This document shows, one piece after another, positions 32,687 to 40,479 of a stretch of DNA of 64,000 nt. Every line of letters starts with the position of its first letter. The first letter of the stretch is position 1. A program made the position numbers and the translations under genes. Origin of the DNA: CBDCGW01 sp964430745 (GTDB lineage: Bacteria > Acidobacteriota > UBA890); assembly GCA_964430745.1 (NCBI GenBank), contig CAYSHI010000304.1, forward strand, positions 1-64,000, in the 5' to 3' direction. Under the pieces are notes generated by a model that saw nothing but the letters and a program-made list of their open reading frames with translations, had not been told where the DNA came from and searched no databases.

Positions 32687-33082
32687 ATGGCAGTACTCAA
32701 GCAAATCACCGTCTTTCTGGAGAATGTTCCCGGCCGTCTGGCGACGCTGTGCAATACCCTCGAGGAGCGCGGGGTGAACCTGCAAGCGATGACCACTTCC
32801 GAAGCTTCGGAGTACGGCGTCGTGCGCATGATCGTCGATGACGTCGACACCGCCACCGATGCCCTACGACACGTCGACCTGCCGTTCTCGACCGTCGATG
32901 TGCTCGGCATCGAAGTCACCGACGAGCCCGGTGCGCTCGGCAAGGTCGCCGTCCGCCTCGCCGGCGCCGGATTGAACGTGGATTACGCCTACGTGACCGT
33001 AGCCAGCAAATCGGGCAACGCTCTGTGCGTCTTCAAGGTGCCCGACCCGCAACGGGCCGAGGAGATGCTGGCCGAAGGCTGA
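32687..33082 (+). CDS. Tandem ACT domain protein
   Basis: 131 aa with two ACT modules: ITVFLENVPGRLATLCNTLEERGVNLQA at the start and LGIEVTDEPGALGKVAVRLAGAGLNVD from ~residue 68. ACT domains bind amino acids and regulate enzymes. It is free-standing and directly downstream of an aminotransferase, so it may sense that enzyme's amino acid. ATG 32687 follows GGGAG. Confidence 0.85.
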   Translation: MAVLKQITVFLENVPGRLATLCNTLEERGVNLQAMTTSEASEYGVVRMIVDDVDTATDALRHVDLPFSTVDVLGIEVTDEPGALGKVAVRLAGAGLNVDYAYVTVASKSGNALCVFKVPDPQRAEEMLAEG

Positions 33083-33144
33083 TCGCCGGCGCCGGACGGC
33101 TCCCCGGCCGCGAGCTCGGGAAGCCCGGCAGCAACAGGTGCACC

Positions 33145-33570
33145 ATGGTCCCCCACCCGATTATCGTCGATTTCGCGGTCGCGCTGTTGGTTACCTCGGT
33201 TGCGTTCGACCTCCTCGCGTCGATCGTCGAGGAGCGCGACCTACGCGTGGTGTCCTGGTGGACCCTCATGATCGGCACCGTCGCCGCCGCCCTATCGGTC
33301 GTATCCGGCTACGTGGCCGCCAACCTGGCCGGCGACGAGGCCCGCGTGGTCGAGACGGTTACCCTGCATCGCAACCTGGGAATCACCACTTTGGCTTGCT
33401 TCTCGAGTTGTGCGCTCTGGCGGATCCGCCACCCCGGGACCTTTCCGCGGCGTTACCGTGACGCCTACTGGGCATTGACGGCCATCGGCATGGCTGCACT
33501 GGTGGTTACCGCCTACTTCGGCGGAATCCTCGTCTTCCGCCTGGGGGTCGGCTACCTGCCGCCATCCTGA
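33145..33570 (+). CDS. DUF2231 family membrane protein
   Basis: 141 aa with four predicted membrane helices (VDFAVALLVTSVAFDLLAS; TLMIGTVAAALSVVSGYVA; ITTLACFSSCALW; ALTAIGMAALVVTAYFGGILV) and the N-terminal HPIIVDFAVAL typical of DUF2231. Function of the family unknown. A GTG at 33138 would lie just upstream; ATG 33145 is used. It probably ends the transcript begun by the aminotransferase/ACT genes. Confidence 0.75.
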   Translation: MVPHPIIVDFAVALLVTSVAFDLLASIVEERDLRVVSWWTLMIGTVAAALSVVSGYVAANLAGDEARVVETVTLHRNLGITTLACFSSCALWRIRHPGTFPRRYRDAYWALTAIGMAALVVTAYFGGILVFRLGVGYLPPS

Positions 33571-33656
33571 CCGCGCGGCGGTCAGCGCGACGCCACACCG
33601 GCCCGACGACGGATGCGTTCGAAGAGAGCCGGCCCGCTGGCCGGTTCCCCGGAGAG

Positions 33657-33686
33657 TTGACACTCCGGAACCGACTTGTTTAAAGT
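33657..33686 (+). promoter_or_regulatory. Sigma-70 promoter with flanking inverted repeat
   Basis: TTGACA (33657-33662), 18 nt, TAAAGT (33681-33686). The -35 end overlaps actccgg (33662-33668), whose complement ccggagt lies at 33691-33697, so the promoter is enclosed by a possible operator dyad. Predicted start near 33692. Confidence 0.55.
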
Positions 33687-33691
33687 ACGGC

Positions 33692-33839
33692 CGGAGTTCG
33701 ACGCAGCGCTCAAACGCTCAGTCGACAGGCCGTAAACCCTCGGGATGGCACGGCGTTTTCCCCCGCCAACGCCCCCACGCCTGGTGGGACGAAGGCCTGT
33801 TCTCGTGGCTCACGGGCCCGCGCTCGTGAGCCACTTTTT
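33692..33839 (+). ncRNA. Structured leader or small RNA ending in a terminator
   Basis: The ~148-nt predicted transcript folds into a closing stem (acaggcc 33725-33731 with ggcctgt 33794-33800) around two hairpins: ggcgtt/aacgcc (33752-33757/33768-33773) and cccac/gtggg (33774-33778/33784-33788). A rho-independent terminator follows. It could be a riboswitch-like leader controlling the aminotransferase at 34000, or an independent sRNA. The fold is read by eye and matches no riboswitch I recognise. The rest of the gene-free stretch 33571-33999 shows only a gtagag/ctctac repeat near 33880-33907. Confidence 0.45.
33805..33839 (+). terminator. Rho-independent terminator before the aminotransferase gene
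   Basis: A perfect 10-bp stem gtggctcacg/cgtgagccac (33805-33814 with 33825-33834), 10-nt loop, then five T. It lies 160 nt upstream of the GTG at 34000, downstream of the promoter at 33657. Confidence 0.8.
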
Positions 33840-33999
33840 CGTCCCCTCGAACTCCCCCGCTGAGCGGTAGTCGCCTCCCCGTAGAGCCAGTGGTACGCTT
33901 GACTCTACCGGCGCGCAGCCCCCCCCAACCGGCTCCTTCTCGCGACGGTTTCGTTGGGTCCGGCTGTTCATATCCTTCACCGATTCGAGAGGCCAACCC

Positions 34000-35289
34000 G
34001 TGTTCGCAGACCGGTTACAGCTGCTTGGAACCGAAAACGCCTTCAAGCTCGCCGATCATATCGGCCGCGTCCAGGCGGATGGTCAGACTGTCGTCAAACT
34101 GAACCTCGGGGAGCCGGATTTCGATGCCCCCGCACACGTCGCCGCCGAGGCCAAGGCGCAGATCGATGCCGGCAACGGCCACTACTGCCATCCCGCCGGA
34201 ATCGAACCGCTTCGACGCGCCATCGCTCATCAGGTGAGCGAGACGCGGAGATTGGACATCGACTTCCGCCGCGTGGTCGCCCACCCGGGCGGCAAGCCGT
34301 CGATCGCCTACAGCATGCTGGCCTACGTCAATCCCGGCGATGAGGTCATCTACCCCAGCCCCGGCTTTCCGGTCTACGAGTCGTGGGTAACGTTCGTCGG
34401 CGCCAAGCCCGTGCCCATGCGGTTGAAGGAGTCCGCCGGCTTCGCCATGACGGCCGATGATCTCGCCGCGCTGATCACGGACAAGACGAAGGTAATCATT
34501 CTCAACTCACCCGCCAATCCGACGGGAGGCTTGATCGAGCCCGACGCCCTGGCGGAAATGGCGGCCGTCATTCGCGACAAGGCGCCCGCCGACGTGCGCG
34601 TCTACTCCGACGAGATCTACGAGAACATCCTCTTCGATGGACGCACGCACTCGAGCATCGCCTCCGAACCCGGCATGGAGCCGATCACGCTCATCGCCTC
34701 CGGGCACTCGAAGTCGTTCGCCATGACGGGGTGGCGCCTCGGATACGTCGTGCTGCCGACGATCGAGGAGGCCGAGATTTTCAAGAACTTCAACATCAAC
34801 CTCATCTCGTGCACGCCCCCGTTCATCCAGGAGGCGGGCCGCGTGGCGTTGGAGAGCCCCGAGAGCGCCGCGGCGATCAACAAGATGGTCGACGCCTTCG
34901 ACTCGCGGCGTAAGGTCGTGGTCGAGACCCTCAACAACATACCGGGGATCTCCTGCATCATGCCCAAGGGCGCGTTCTACGTCTTTCCGAACGTCGCCGG
35001 GGCGTGCGAATCGCTGGGGGCAATCGAAGCGTTCGAGAACCTCCCGGCCGACCAGCAGGCAAAATCGAGCCCGTCCACGCTGCTGCAGATGTTCGCCCTC
35101 TATCGCTACGGGGTCGCGACGATGGACCGGCCTTCGTTCTGCCGCATCGGTAGCGAGGGTGAGCACTACCTGCGCCTGAGCACGGCTACGGGCCTGGATC
35201 AACTGAGCGAGGGCCTTTCGAGACTCGAGGCCGCAGTCAACGATCCCGACGGATTCGCTGATTTCGTCGCGCAGGGAGTTCCCGCCTGA
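34000..35289 (+). CDS. Class I aminotransferase (aspartate-aminotransferase-like)
   Basis: 429 aa. Motifs: KLNLGEPDFDAPAHV, NSPANPTGG, YSDEIYENI, and lysine in ASGHSKSFAMTGWRLGY. The start is GTG 34000. The substrate is undetermined; a glyoxylate/hydroxypyruvate reductase follows 150 nt later, so a role in glyoxylate/serine-type amino-group transfer is possible but inferred from context. A structured, terminator-ended leader lies upstream. Confidence 0.88.
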   Translation: MFADRLQLLGTENAFKLADHIGRVQADGQTVVKLNLGEPDFDAPAHVAAEAKAQIDAGNGHYCHPAGIEPLRRAIAHQVSETRRLDIDFRRVVAHPGGKPSIAYSMLAYVNPGDEVIYPSPGFPVYESWVTFVGAKPVPMRLKESAGFAMTADDLAALITDKTKVIILNSPANPTGGLIEPDALAEMAAVIRDKAPADVRVYSDEIYENILFDGRTHSSIASEPGMEPITLIASGHSKSFAMTGWRLGYVVLPTIEEAEIFKNFNINLISCTPPFIQEAGRVALESPESAAAINKMVDAFDSRRKVVVETLNNIPGISCIMPKGAFYVFPNVAGACESLGAIEAFENLPADQQAKSSPSTLLQMFALYRYGVATMDRPSFCRIGSEGEHYLRLSTATGLDQLSEGLSRLEAAVNDPDGFADFVAQGVPA

Positions 35290-35342
35290 CCGAGGGATCA
35301 CGAGACGGCGAAGCGTAACGCATCGCAAGCACGTAGGATTGT

Positions 35343-35373
35343 GCGGGGTCCCGCATTGTCGCCGGGACCCCGC
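35343..35373. repeat. Strong hairpin between aminotransferase and reductase genes
   Basis: A perfect 11-bp inverted repeat gcggggtcccg/cgggaccccgc with a 9-nt loop and no T run. It may be an mRNA-processing or partial-termination element within a transcript. Confidence 0.55.
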
Positions 35374-35439
35374 CCCGCCCACACCCCGAAGGCCCGATCT
35401 CGTCGCGAGGGTCCGGCGGTGCGCTGAACGGAGATCATC

Positions 35440-36471
35440 TTGAGCCTTGGGAAGGTATTCGTAACCCGTCGCATCCGCGAGGCCGGCCTCGACCTGCTGG
35501 CCGAAGCAGGCGCCGAGTTCCGTGTCTGGCCGGGAGCGGAAAACGAAGGCCCGACGCCGGAAGAGGTCATCGAGGGCGCGCGTTGGGCCGACGTGCTGCT
35601 GTCGCTCCTGACCGAGCCGATCGGCCGCGAGGTGATGGAAGCGAACCCCATGCTGCGCGGTGTCGCCCAGTTTTCGGTCGGCTACGACAACATCGATACG
35701 AACGCGGCCACAGAGCTCGGCCTCCCGGTGAGCAACACCCCCGGAGTGCTGACGGACACCACCGCTGATCTCACCTGGGCACTGCTGCTGGCAGCATCCC
35801 GCAACATCGTTTCCGGTGATCGCTACATGCGCGGGGGTCATTACAAGCTCTGGGGTCCGAACCTTCTGCTCGGCGAGGACGCCTCGCCCGGCGGGGACGA
35901 GCGTCGCAAGGTCCTCGGCGTGATCGGTTTCGGACGAATCGGCCAGGCCGTGGCGCGCCGCGCGCAAGGGTTCGATATGGATGTACTGGCGTACGATCCT
36001 TACGCGCGCGACCAGATCGAAGCCGACGAGCAGGCCCAATGGGCCGATTTCGAGGCGTTGCTGGAGAGCTCGGATTTCATCACCATCCACACGCTGCTGA
36101 GCGAGGAAACGCGACACCTCATCGACGCCGCAGCGTTCGAGAAGATGAAACGGTCTGCATACATCGTCAATGCCGCCCGGGGTCCGATCATCGATGAGGC
36201 AGCGCTGGTGGAGGCTTTGAACTCCGGACAGATAGCGGGCGCCGGGTTGGACGTTTACGAACGGGAGCCGGAAATGGTCGCGGGCCTGGCGGCCTGCGGA
36301 AACGCCGTGCTGCTACCACACCTGGGGAGCGCGAGTCGGGGCACCCGAGACAAGATGGCAACCATGGCCGCCGACAACGTCCTCGCCATGCTGCGCGACG
36401 AGAAGGCGCCGAACTGCGTCAATCCGGAAGTCTACGAAACGGCCGCCTACGCCGGGCGAAGAGTTACCTGA
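35440..36471 (+). CDS. Glyoxylate/hydroxypyruvate reductase family 2-hydroxyacid dehydrogenase
   Basis: 343 aa. The NAD(P)-binding motif is VLGVIGFGRIGQAVARRA. Active-site Arg in NAARGPIIDE, Glu in DVYEREPEM and His in VLLPHLGSASRGT form the catalytic set of D-2-hydroxyacid dehydrogenases. The signature NTPGVLTDTTADLTWALLLAA is typical of glyoxylate reductase (GyaR/GhrB) rather than SerA, and there is no C-terminal ACT domain. The start is TTG 35440 with GGAG 7 nt upstream. Confidence 0.87.
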   Translation: MSLGKVFVTRRIREAGLDLLAEAGAEFRVWPGAENEGPTPEEVIEGARWADVLLSLLTEPIGREVMEANPMLRGVAQFSVGYDNIDTNAATELGLPVSNTPGVLTDTTADLTWALLLAASRNIVSGDRYMRGGHYKLWGPNLLLGEDASPGGDERRKVLGVIGFGRIGQAVARRAQGFDMDVLAYDPYARDQIEADEQAQWADFEALLESSDFITIHTLLSEETRHLIDAAAFEKMKRSAYIVNAARGPIIDEAALVEALNSGQIAGAGLDVYEREPEMVAGLAACGNAVLLPHLGSASRGTRDKMATMAADNVLAMLRDEKAPNCVNPEVYETAAYAGRRVT

Positions 36472-36509
36472 CCCGTTAGACTCCCAGCGAGATAACAAGA
36501 GGGGAAAAC

Positions 36510-36887
36510 GTGCGCTTCAAGGAGTCGGAAATCGATAACGCAATGCACCTGCGCGCCGGCGGACTCGCCTGGGGTCCTGAACCGGGCCACTATGTGTTCG
36601 ACATCAACGGCGTAGTGCGGGCCGGGTCGCCGTTTCAAGCCGGGATCTTCTTGATCCACAGCACCAATACGTTCGAGGCCATGGTCGGCGGGCAAGACGA
36701 GATGTTCGAGAACTTCGTCTGGCTGCCTACCTGGGAGGACTGTCGCACCTGGCTCAAGGAGAAAGAAGTGTCGGACGAGCGCGTCCTCGCGGCATGGAAG
36801 CGTGGTTGCGACGCGGGCCTGAGCGATCGCGAGGCGCTGTACGCCCTCATCGCGAAGGTTCTGGAAGGGAGCGTCACGGCGAAATGA
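36510..36887 (+). CDS. Uncharacterised 125-residue protein
   Basis: GTG 36510 preceded by an AGAGGGG ribosome site. The sequence (GPEPGHYVFDINGVVRAGSPFQAGIFLI; LPTWEDCRTWLKEKEV) has no domain I recognise and no signal peptide. Its stop overlaps the next gene (ATGA), a lipoprotein, which supports it being real and cotranscribed. Confidence 0.7.
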   Translation: MRFKESEIDNAMHLRAGGLAWGPEPGHYVFDINGVVRAGSPFQAGIFLIHSTNTFEAMVGGQDEMFENFVWLPTWEDCRTWLKEKEVSDERVLAAWKRGCDAGLSDREALYALIAKVLEGSVTAK

Positions 36888-37786
36888 CGCGGAGCCTCGC
36901 GTTCATCTTGCTGCTTGCTCTCGCGGCGCAAGGCTGTGGAGAGACGCCGCGACAGTTCCGCCCACTACCCTCGGCGCTCGGTGATATCCGTGGCGTGGCG
37001 ATGGGGTTCGAGAGGCTCCTGCCACTGGGCCCCCAGGAAGGCATCTATGCCGGCTGGATCAGGCTCGACAACGGCGACGTCGTGGGCCTCGGCACATTCA
37101 ACGTCAACGCCGCGGGCCAACCGATCAACAGCGAAGGTCAGGTCATCGACCGCTTCAGCAGCGGGGTCAGCCTGTTCAACTCGGTCAGCATCGTCATCAC
37201 GGTCGAGCCCACCGGAGGAGCGGGCCCTGACGCCGGCGGCGGGGCCATCCTGCAGGGGCCCTTCCTCGACGGCATCGCGGAGCTCAGAGTTCCGGCACCG
37301 CTGTTCATCGAGCAAGCCTCTGGAAGCTACCGCGTATTCACGCCCACCGACGGACCCGACACGAACGAAAACTCCGGCGTCTGGAGCGTCGACACCGACG
37401 GCAACCCGACCCTCTTGCTACCGCCGCTCAACAACGTCTATTCGTACGAGGCCTACATGGTCATCGACGGGCAGCCGGTGACGATGGGTCGCTTCCTCTT
37501 TTCGGACCGAGCCGATTTCATCAATTTCTTCAGTGGACCGGAGCCGGCCCCCGATGTTCCCGGTGAAGACTTCCTCCAGAACGCCCCGGGAGGCCTCGTG
37601 TTTCCCACCGACCTGTCGGGGACGACGTTGCTTCTGACCCTCGAGCCGACCTTCGATGATACGGTCGACCCTTCACAGCTGGTGGTGTTGGAGGCGGTGA
37701 TGCCGGCGGGCCTCCAGGGAGGCGAAACGGTCGCGTTGACCAACCGCACGGGGAGTTTCCCCACCGGAACGGCGGCGATCTTCTGA
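36884..37786 (+). CDS. Putative lipoprotein
   Basis: 300 aa. The N-terminus MTRSLAFILLLALAAQGCGE gives a lipobox-like AQGC with cysteine 18. The remainder is beta-rich, acidic and Gly/Pro-rich (PTDGPDTNENSGVWSVDTDGN) without a known domain; it looks like a surface or periplasmic protein. ATG 36884 overlaps the preceding stop, and its stop overlaps the following barrel gene by one base (TGATG), so the three genes form a unit. Confidence 0.7.
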   Translation: MTRSLAFILLLALAAQGCGETPRQFRPLPSALGDIRGVAMGFERLLPLGPQEGIYAGWIRLDNGDVVGLGTFNVNAAGQPINSEGQVIDRFSSGVSLFNSVSIVITVEPTGGAGPDAGGGAILQGPFLDGIAELRVPAPLFIEQASGSYRVFTPTDGPDTNENSGVWSVDTDGNPTLLLPPLNNVYSYEAYMVIDGQPVTMGRFLFSDRADFINFFSGPEPAPDVPGEDFLQNAPGGLVFPTDLSGTTLLLTLEPTFDDTVDPSQLVVLEAVMPAGLQGGETVALTNRTGSFPTGTAAIF

Positions 37787-38529
37787 TGCGACACGCAGAC
37801 AGCCGAAACCGAAGGCGCCCGCGCCCCCAAACCTTGGTGCTGTTGGCCGCCGGACTCGCGGTGTGCGCCGGGCTGCCGTCAGAGGCCCATGCCGGGACGA
37901 CGGCGTTCGTCGGCCTCGGTCGCATGGCGACCGCGGTGATCTCTCCTCCTGCTCCCGAGCCAACGACTCCGGAGCCGACCGCGCCGGAAGTGGCGCAGCA
38001 GGAGGAAGGCCAACGGGAAGCTCCGCCGTTCACCGACCCTGCCTCCGGCGCCGTGTTTTCGATCTTCGGCGGATCCGTTTTTTCCGGGTCGAGCGCGTTT
38101 CAGACGGGCGCGGCACTCGCCTACTTCTTCGGTGAGAAGGCGACCTTCGGGTTCGAGGTGGAAGGCAACTTCGTCTTCGGCCCGGGCGGCAGAGTAGGCC
38201 AAGTGATGGGGAGCTTCGTCGTTCAGACCGGCGCCCGCACTTCCAAGTTCGTGCCTTACATCGCGGGCGGCGCCGGCTACCTGACTGCTACCTCGAAGCT
38301 ACCGGACGCTACTCAGGCGGTGCTCGACGACCTCGGCGTCGTCCGGGAGCCGGAAACGGAGCGGGCACCCTTCGTGCACTTCGGCGGCGGGCTGCGCTTT
38401 TACATCAAGCCCACAGTGGCCTTCCGTGCCGACGTGCGCTTCGCCCAGGTCGCGCTTGACCTCAGGGTCGTAGGAAGAAGCAACTACCCGATGCGCCGGA
38501 TTGCCGGGATGCTGAGCTGGGATTTCTGA
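37786..38529 (+). CDS. Outer-membrane beta-barrel protein with Pro/Glu-rich N-terminal linker
   Basis: 247 aa. Signal peptide with cleavage near AHA-GTT, then a Pro/Glu/Thr-rich segment (~50-75), then barrel strands (FSIFGGSVFSGSS, AALAYFFGEKATFGFEVEGNFVFG, FVPYIAGGAGYL, FGGGLRFYIKPTVAFRADVRFA) and a terminal Phe (GMLSWDF). Similar in shape to OmpA/OmpW-like outer-membrane proteins. It may carry the upstream lipoprotein as partner. Function unknown. Confidence 0.75.
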   Translation: MRHADSRNRRRPRPQTLVLLAAGLAVCAGLPSEAHAGTTAFVGLGRMATAVISPPAPEPTTPEPTAPEVAQQEEGQREAPPFTDPASGAVFSIFGGSVFSGSSAFQTGAALAYFFGEKATFGFEVEGNFVFGPGGRVGQVMGSFVVQTGARTSKFVPYIAGGAGYLTATSKLPDATQAVLDDLGVVREPETERAPFVHFGGGLRFYIKPTVAFRADVRFAQVALDLRVVGRSNYPMRRIAGMLSWDF

Positions 38530-38581
38530 GGCAAGGGTCGCTCGGGCCGTTGGTGCGGGCCGGGTCTTCGCGTCGAGAAAA

Positions 38582-38709
38582 GTGACGGACGAGCGGCCGC
38601 CGGACCGGCCGCCGGCCTGGGAGTCGAGCGAGGGGTCCCCTGGTTTTTCCCCTTCCGTCCAACGGTCATCCCATTTGGCGAGCCGGCCCGACCGCCGCTC
38701 GTCCGTCAC
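38582..38709. repeat. Long inverted repeat in the gene-free stretch 38530-38936
   Basis: 16-bp perfect arms (gtgacggacgagcggc at 38582-38597, complement at 38694-38709) enclose a ~96-nt loop that starts with a second GC-rich palindrome (ggccgccgg-acc-ggccgccgg region). It may mark the end of the lipoprotein/barrel transcript. Nothing else is recognised between 38530 and 38936; open frames there lack support. Confidence 0.6.
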
Positions 38710-38936
38710 GCCCATCATAGTTAGCAAGCGCGATGCCAAACCGGGGGCGGCGCTGCTGCTCGCGCTCTCGCAAGGAGCCGAAACCTCCGTAGACGTGGCC
38801 TCGGGCCCGCTACGGGTCCTCGAAAAACGAAACTTCGGGCACCGAGAGACCTCGCCACGTGTCCGAAGAGCGGCAAGTGTCCGCATGTCGACGCCCGCCG
38901 GCGGTCACATCGTGGGATGGGAATGACGCTATGTCG

Positions 38937-40475
38937 TCATTCTGGTGCGTCGTGCTCGCCGATGCCGTATCGACGCAACTTGTGATAGAGCGACGTACGC
39001 GGGATCCCGAGCAACTCGGCCGCGCGCGACTTGTTGCCTCCGCTGACCGCCAGAGCGCGGCGGATGTGCGCCTCGACCAGTCGATCCAGCGGAACGACCG
39101 ACGAGTCATCCGGAGCCGTCACGGAGCCCTCCGATGGGTCCGGATCCGGGCGCGACTCGGCCGGGCCGGGCGGCGAAGCGAGCGGTCGGCCGGAGAGTGA
39201 CGGCGCCAGATCGGTCACCTGCACGGCGTCGCTTTCGGCGAGCACCGCCGCCCGGTGGACGGCGTTGCGCAGCTCGCGCACGTTCCCCGGCCAGTCGTGT
39301 TCCTGGAGCTTTCGCAGTGCCGGCGCCGTGAATCTTTCCGGACCGCGGCCGTTCGCAAGCCGAAACGCGCGCAGGAAATGCTCCGCCAGCAGGGGAACAT
39401 CTTCCACGCGCGCCCGCAACGGCGGGACGCGCACGTCGAAAACGTTGAGACGAAACAGGAGGTCCTCGCGGAAGCTCCCCGCGGCAACGAGGTCGGGCAG
39501 GTCCTGATTGCTGGCCGCGATGATGCGAACGTCGATGCGCCGGGTGCCCCGTTCCTCTCCGACCTTCTGAACCTCGCCCTGCTCGAGGACCCGCAACAGC
39601 ATCACCTGGAGCCTTGGGCTCATCGACTCGACCTCGTCGAGAAACAGGGTGCCGCCGTCGGCCAGCTCGAGCTTTCCGGCCTTGTCGCGATGCGCCCCCG
39701 TGAAGGCGCCGCGGACGTGCCCGAAGAGCTCCGACGCAAGCAACTCTTCCGCGAAGGCGCCGCAATTGACGATGAGTAACTCCTGGTCGCGCCGGCTGGA
39801 AAAATAGTGGATGGCGTGGGCCAACAGCTCCTTGCCGACGCCGCTCTCACCCGTCAGCAGCACAGGCTCGCGCGTCGGCGCCACACGTTTGACAAGGGTC
39901 TCGATGTTGCGGATGGCGTCGGAGATGCCGACGATCTCCACGTTGTAGCCGCGTCTACGCGAGAACTCCGAAAGCCACTGCCGGGAGACGAACAAGGACA
40001 CCGCCTCGGCAAGGTCCTCGAGACGGCCCTGATGCTCGGCATCGTAATGACCGAGCTGCAGCGACTCGACGGAAAGCACGCCGATGGGCTTTCCCTGCAG
40101 GCGAATCGGCACCGCGAGATTTGCTCGTGCCCCTTTGAAGGCACGGAAATAGTAGGGATCCTTCGCCACATCGTTGGCCAGGTACGGCTCGTTGTTGCGA
40201 TAGACCCAGGTGATGATCCCGGGTGATTCCTTGTCCTGGGCGAGCAGATTGGGCAGCTCGTCCAGCAACTCGCCTTCCTCGTGGGCCGAGACCACGCGTA
40301 CTTCGTCGTTTTCCTGTTCGAGGACGTAAATGCTCCCGAAGTCGCTGCCGGTCAGCTTGCGCGCGACGTCCACGAAATCGGCCATGATCCCCTTGACCGT
40401 CTGATCCCGCCGCGGCCAGCCGTCGACAACGATCTTGTGGAGGATCTCCTGAGAAAGCGCGGTCGCTCGGGTCAT
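38937..40475 (-). CDS. GAF-domain sigma-54-dependent transcriptional activator
   Basis: 512 aa. An N-terminal GAF domain (~25-165; SIYVLEQENDEVRVVSAHEEGE, LAVPIRLQGKPIGVLSVES) senses an unknown signal. The AAA+ domain has Walker A GESGVGKE (209-216), GAFTGA (256-261) and LFLDEVESM. A Fis HTH (SRAAELLGIPRTSLYHKLRRYG) closes the protein. The frame extends upstream to 40625, but that part overlaps the preceding gene; ATG 40475 is 4 nt after that gene's stop and begins just before the GAF, so it is chosen. No RpoN site was found in its vicinity. Confidence 0.92.
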   Translation of the reverse strand: MTRATALSQEILHKIVVDGWPRRDQTVKGIMADFVDVARKLTGSDFGSIYVLEQENDEVRVVSAHEEGELLDELPNLLAQDKESPGIITWVYRNNEPYLANDVAKDPYYFRAFKGARANLAVPIRLQGKPIGVLSVESLQLGHYDAEHQGRLEDLAEAVSLFVSRQWLSEFSRRRGYNVEIVGISDAIRNIETLVKRVAPTREPVLLTGESGVGKELLAHAIHYFSSRRDQELLIVNCGAFAEELLASELFGHVRGAFTGAHRDKAGKLELADGGTLFLDEVESMSPRLQVMLLRVLEQGEVQKVGEERGTRRIDVRIIAASNQDLPDLVAAGSFREDLLFRLNVFDVRVPPLRARVEDVPLLAEHFLRAFRLANGRGPERFTAPALRKLQEHDWPGNVRELRNAVHRAAVLAESDAVQVTDLAPSLSGRPLASPPGPAESRPDPDPSEGSVTAPDDSSVVPLDRLVEAHIRRALAVSGGNKSRAAELLGIPRTSLYHKLRRYGIGEHDAPE

Positions 40476-40479
40476 GGGC

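Noticed and set aside
34507..36117. A 536-codon open frame on the minus strand
   Set aside because: It overlaps the aminotransferase and reductase genes, both of which have full catalytic motif sets.
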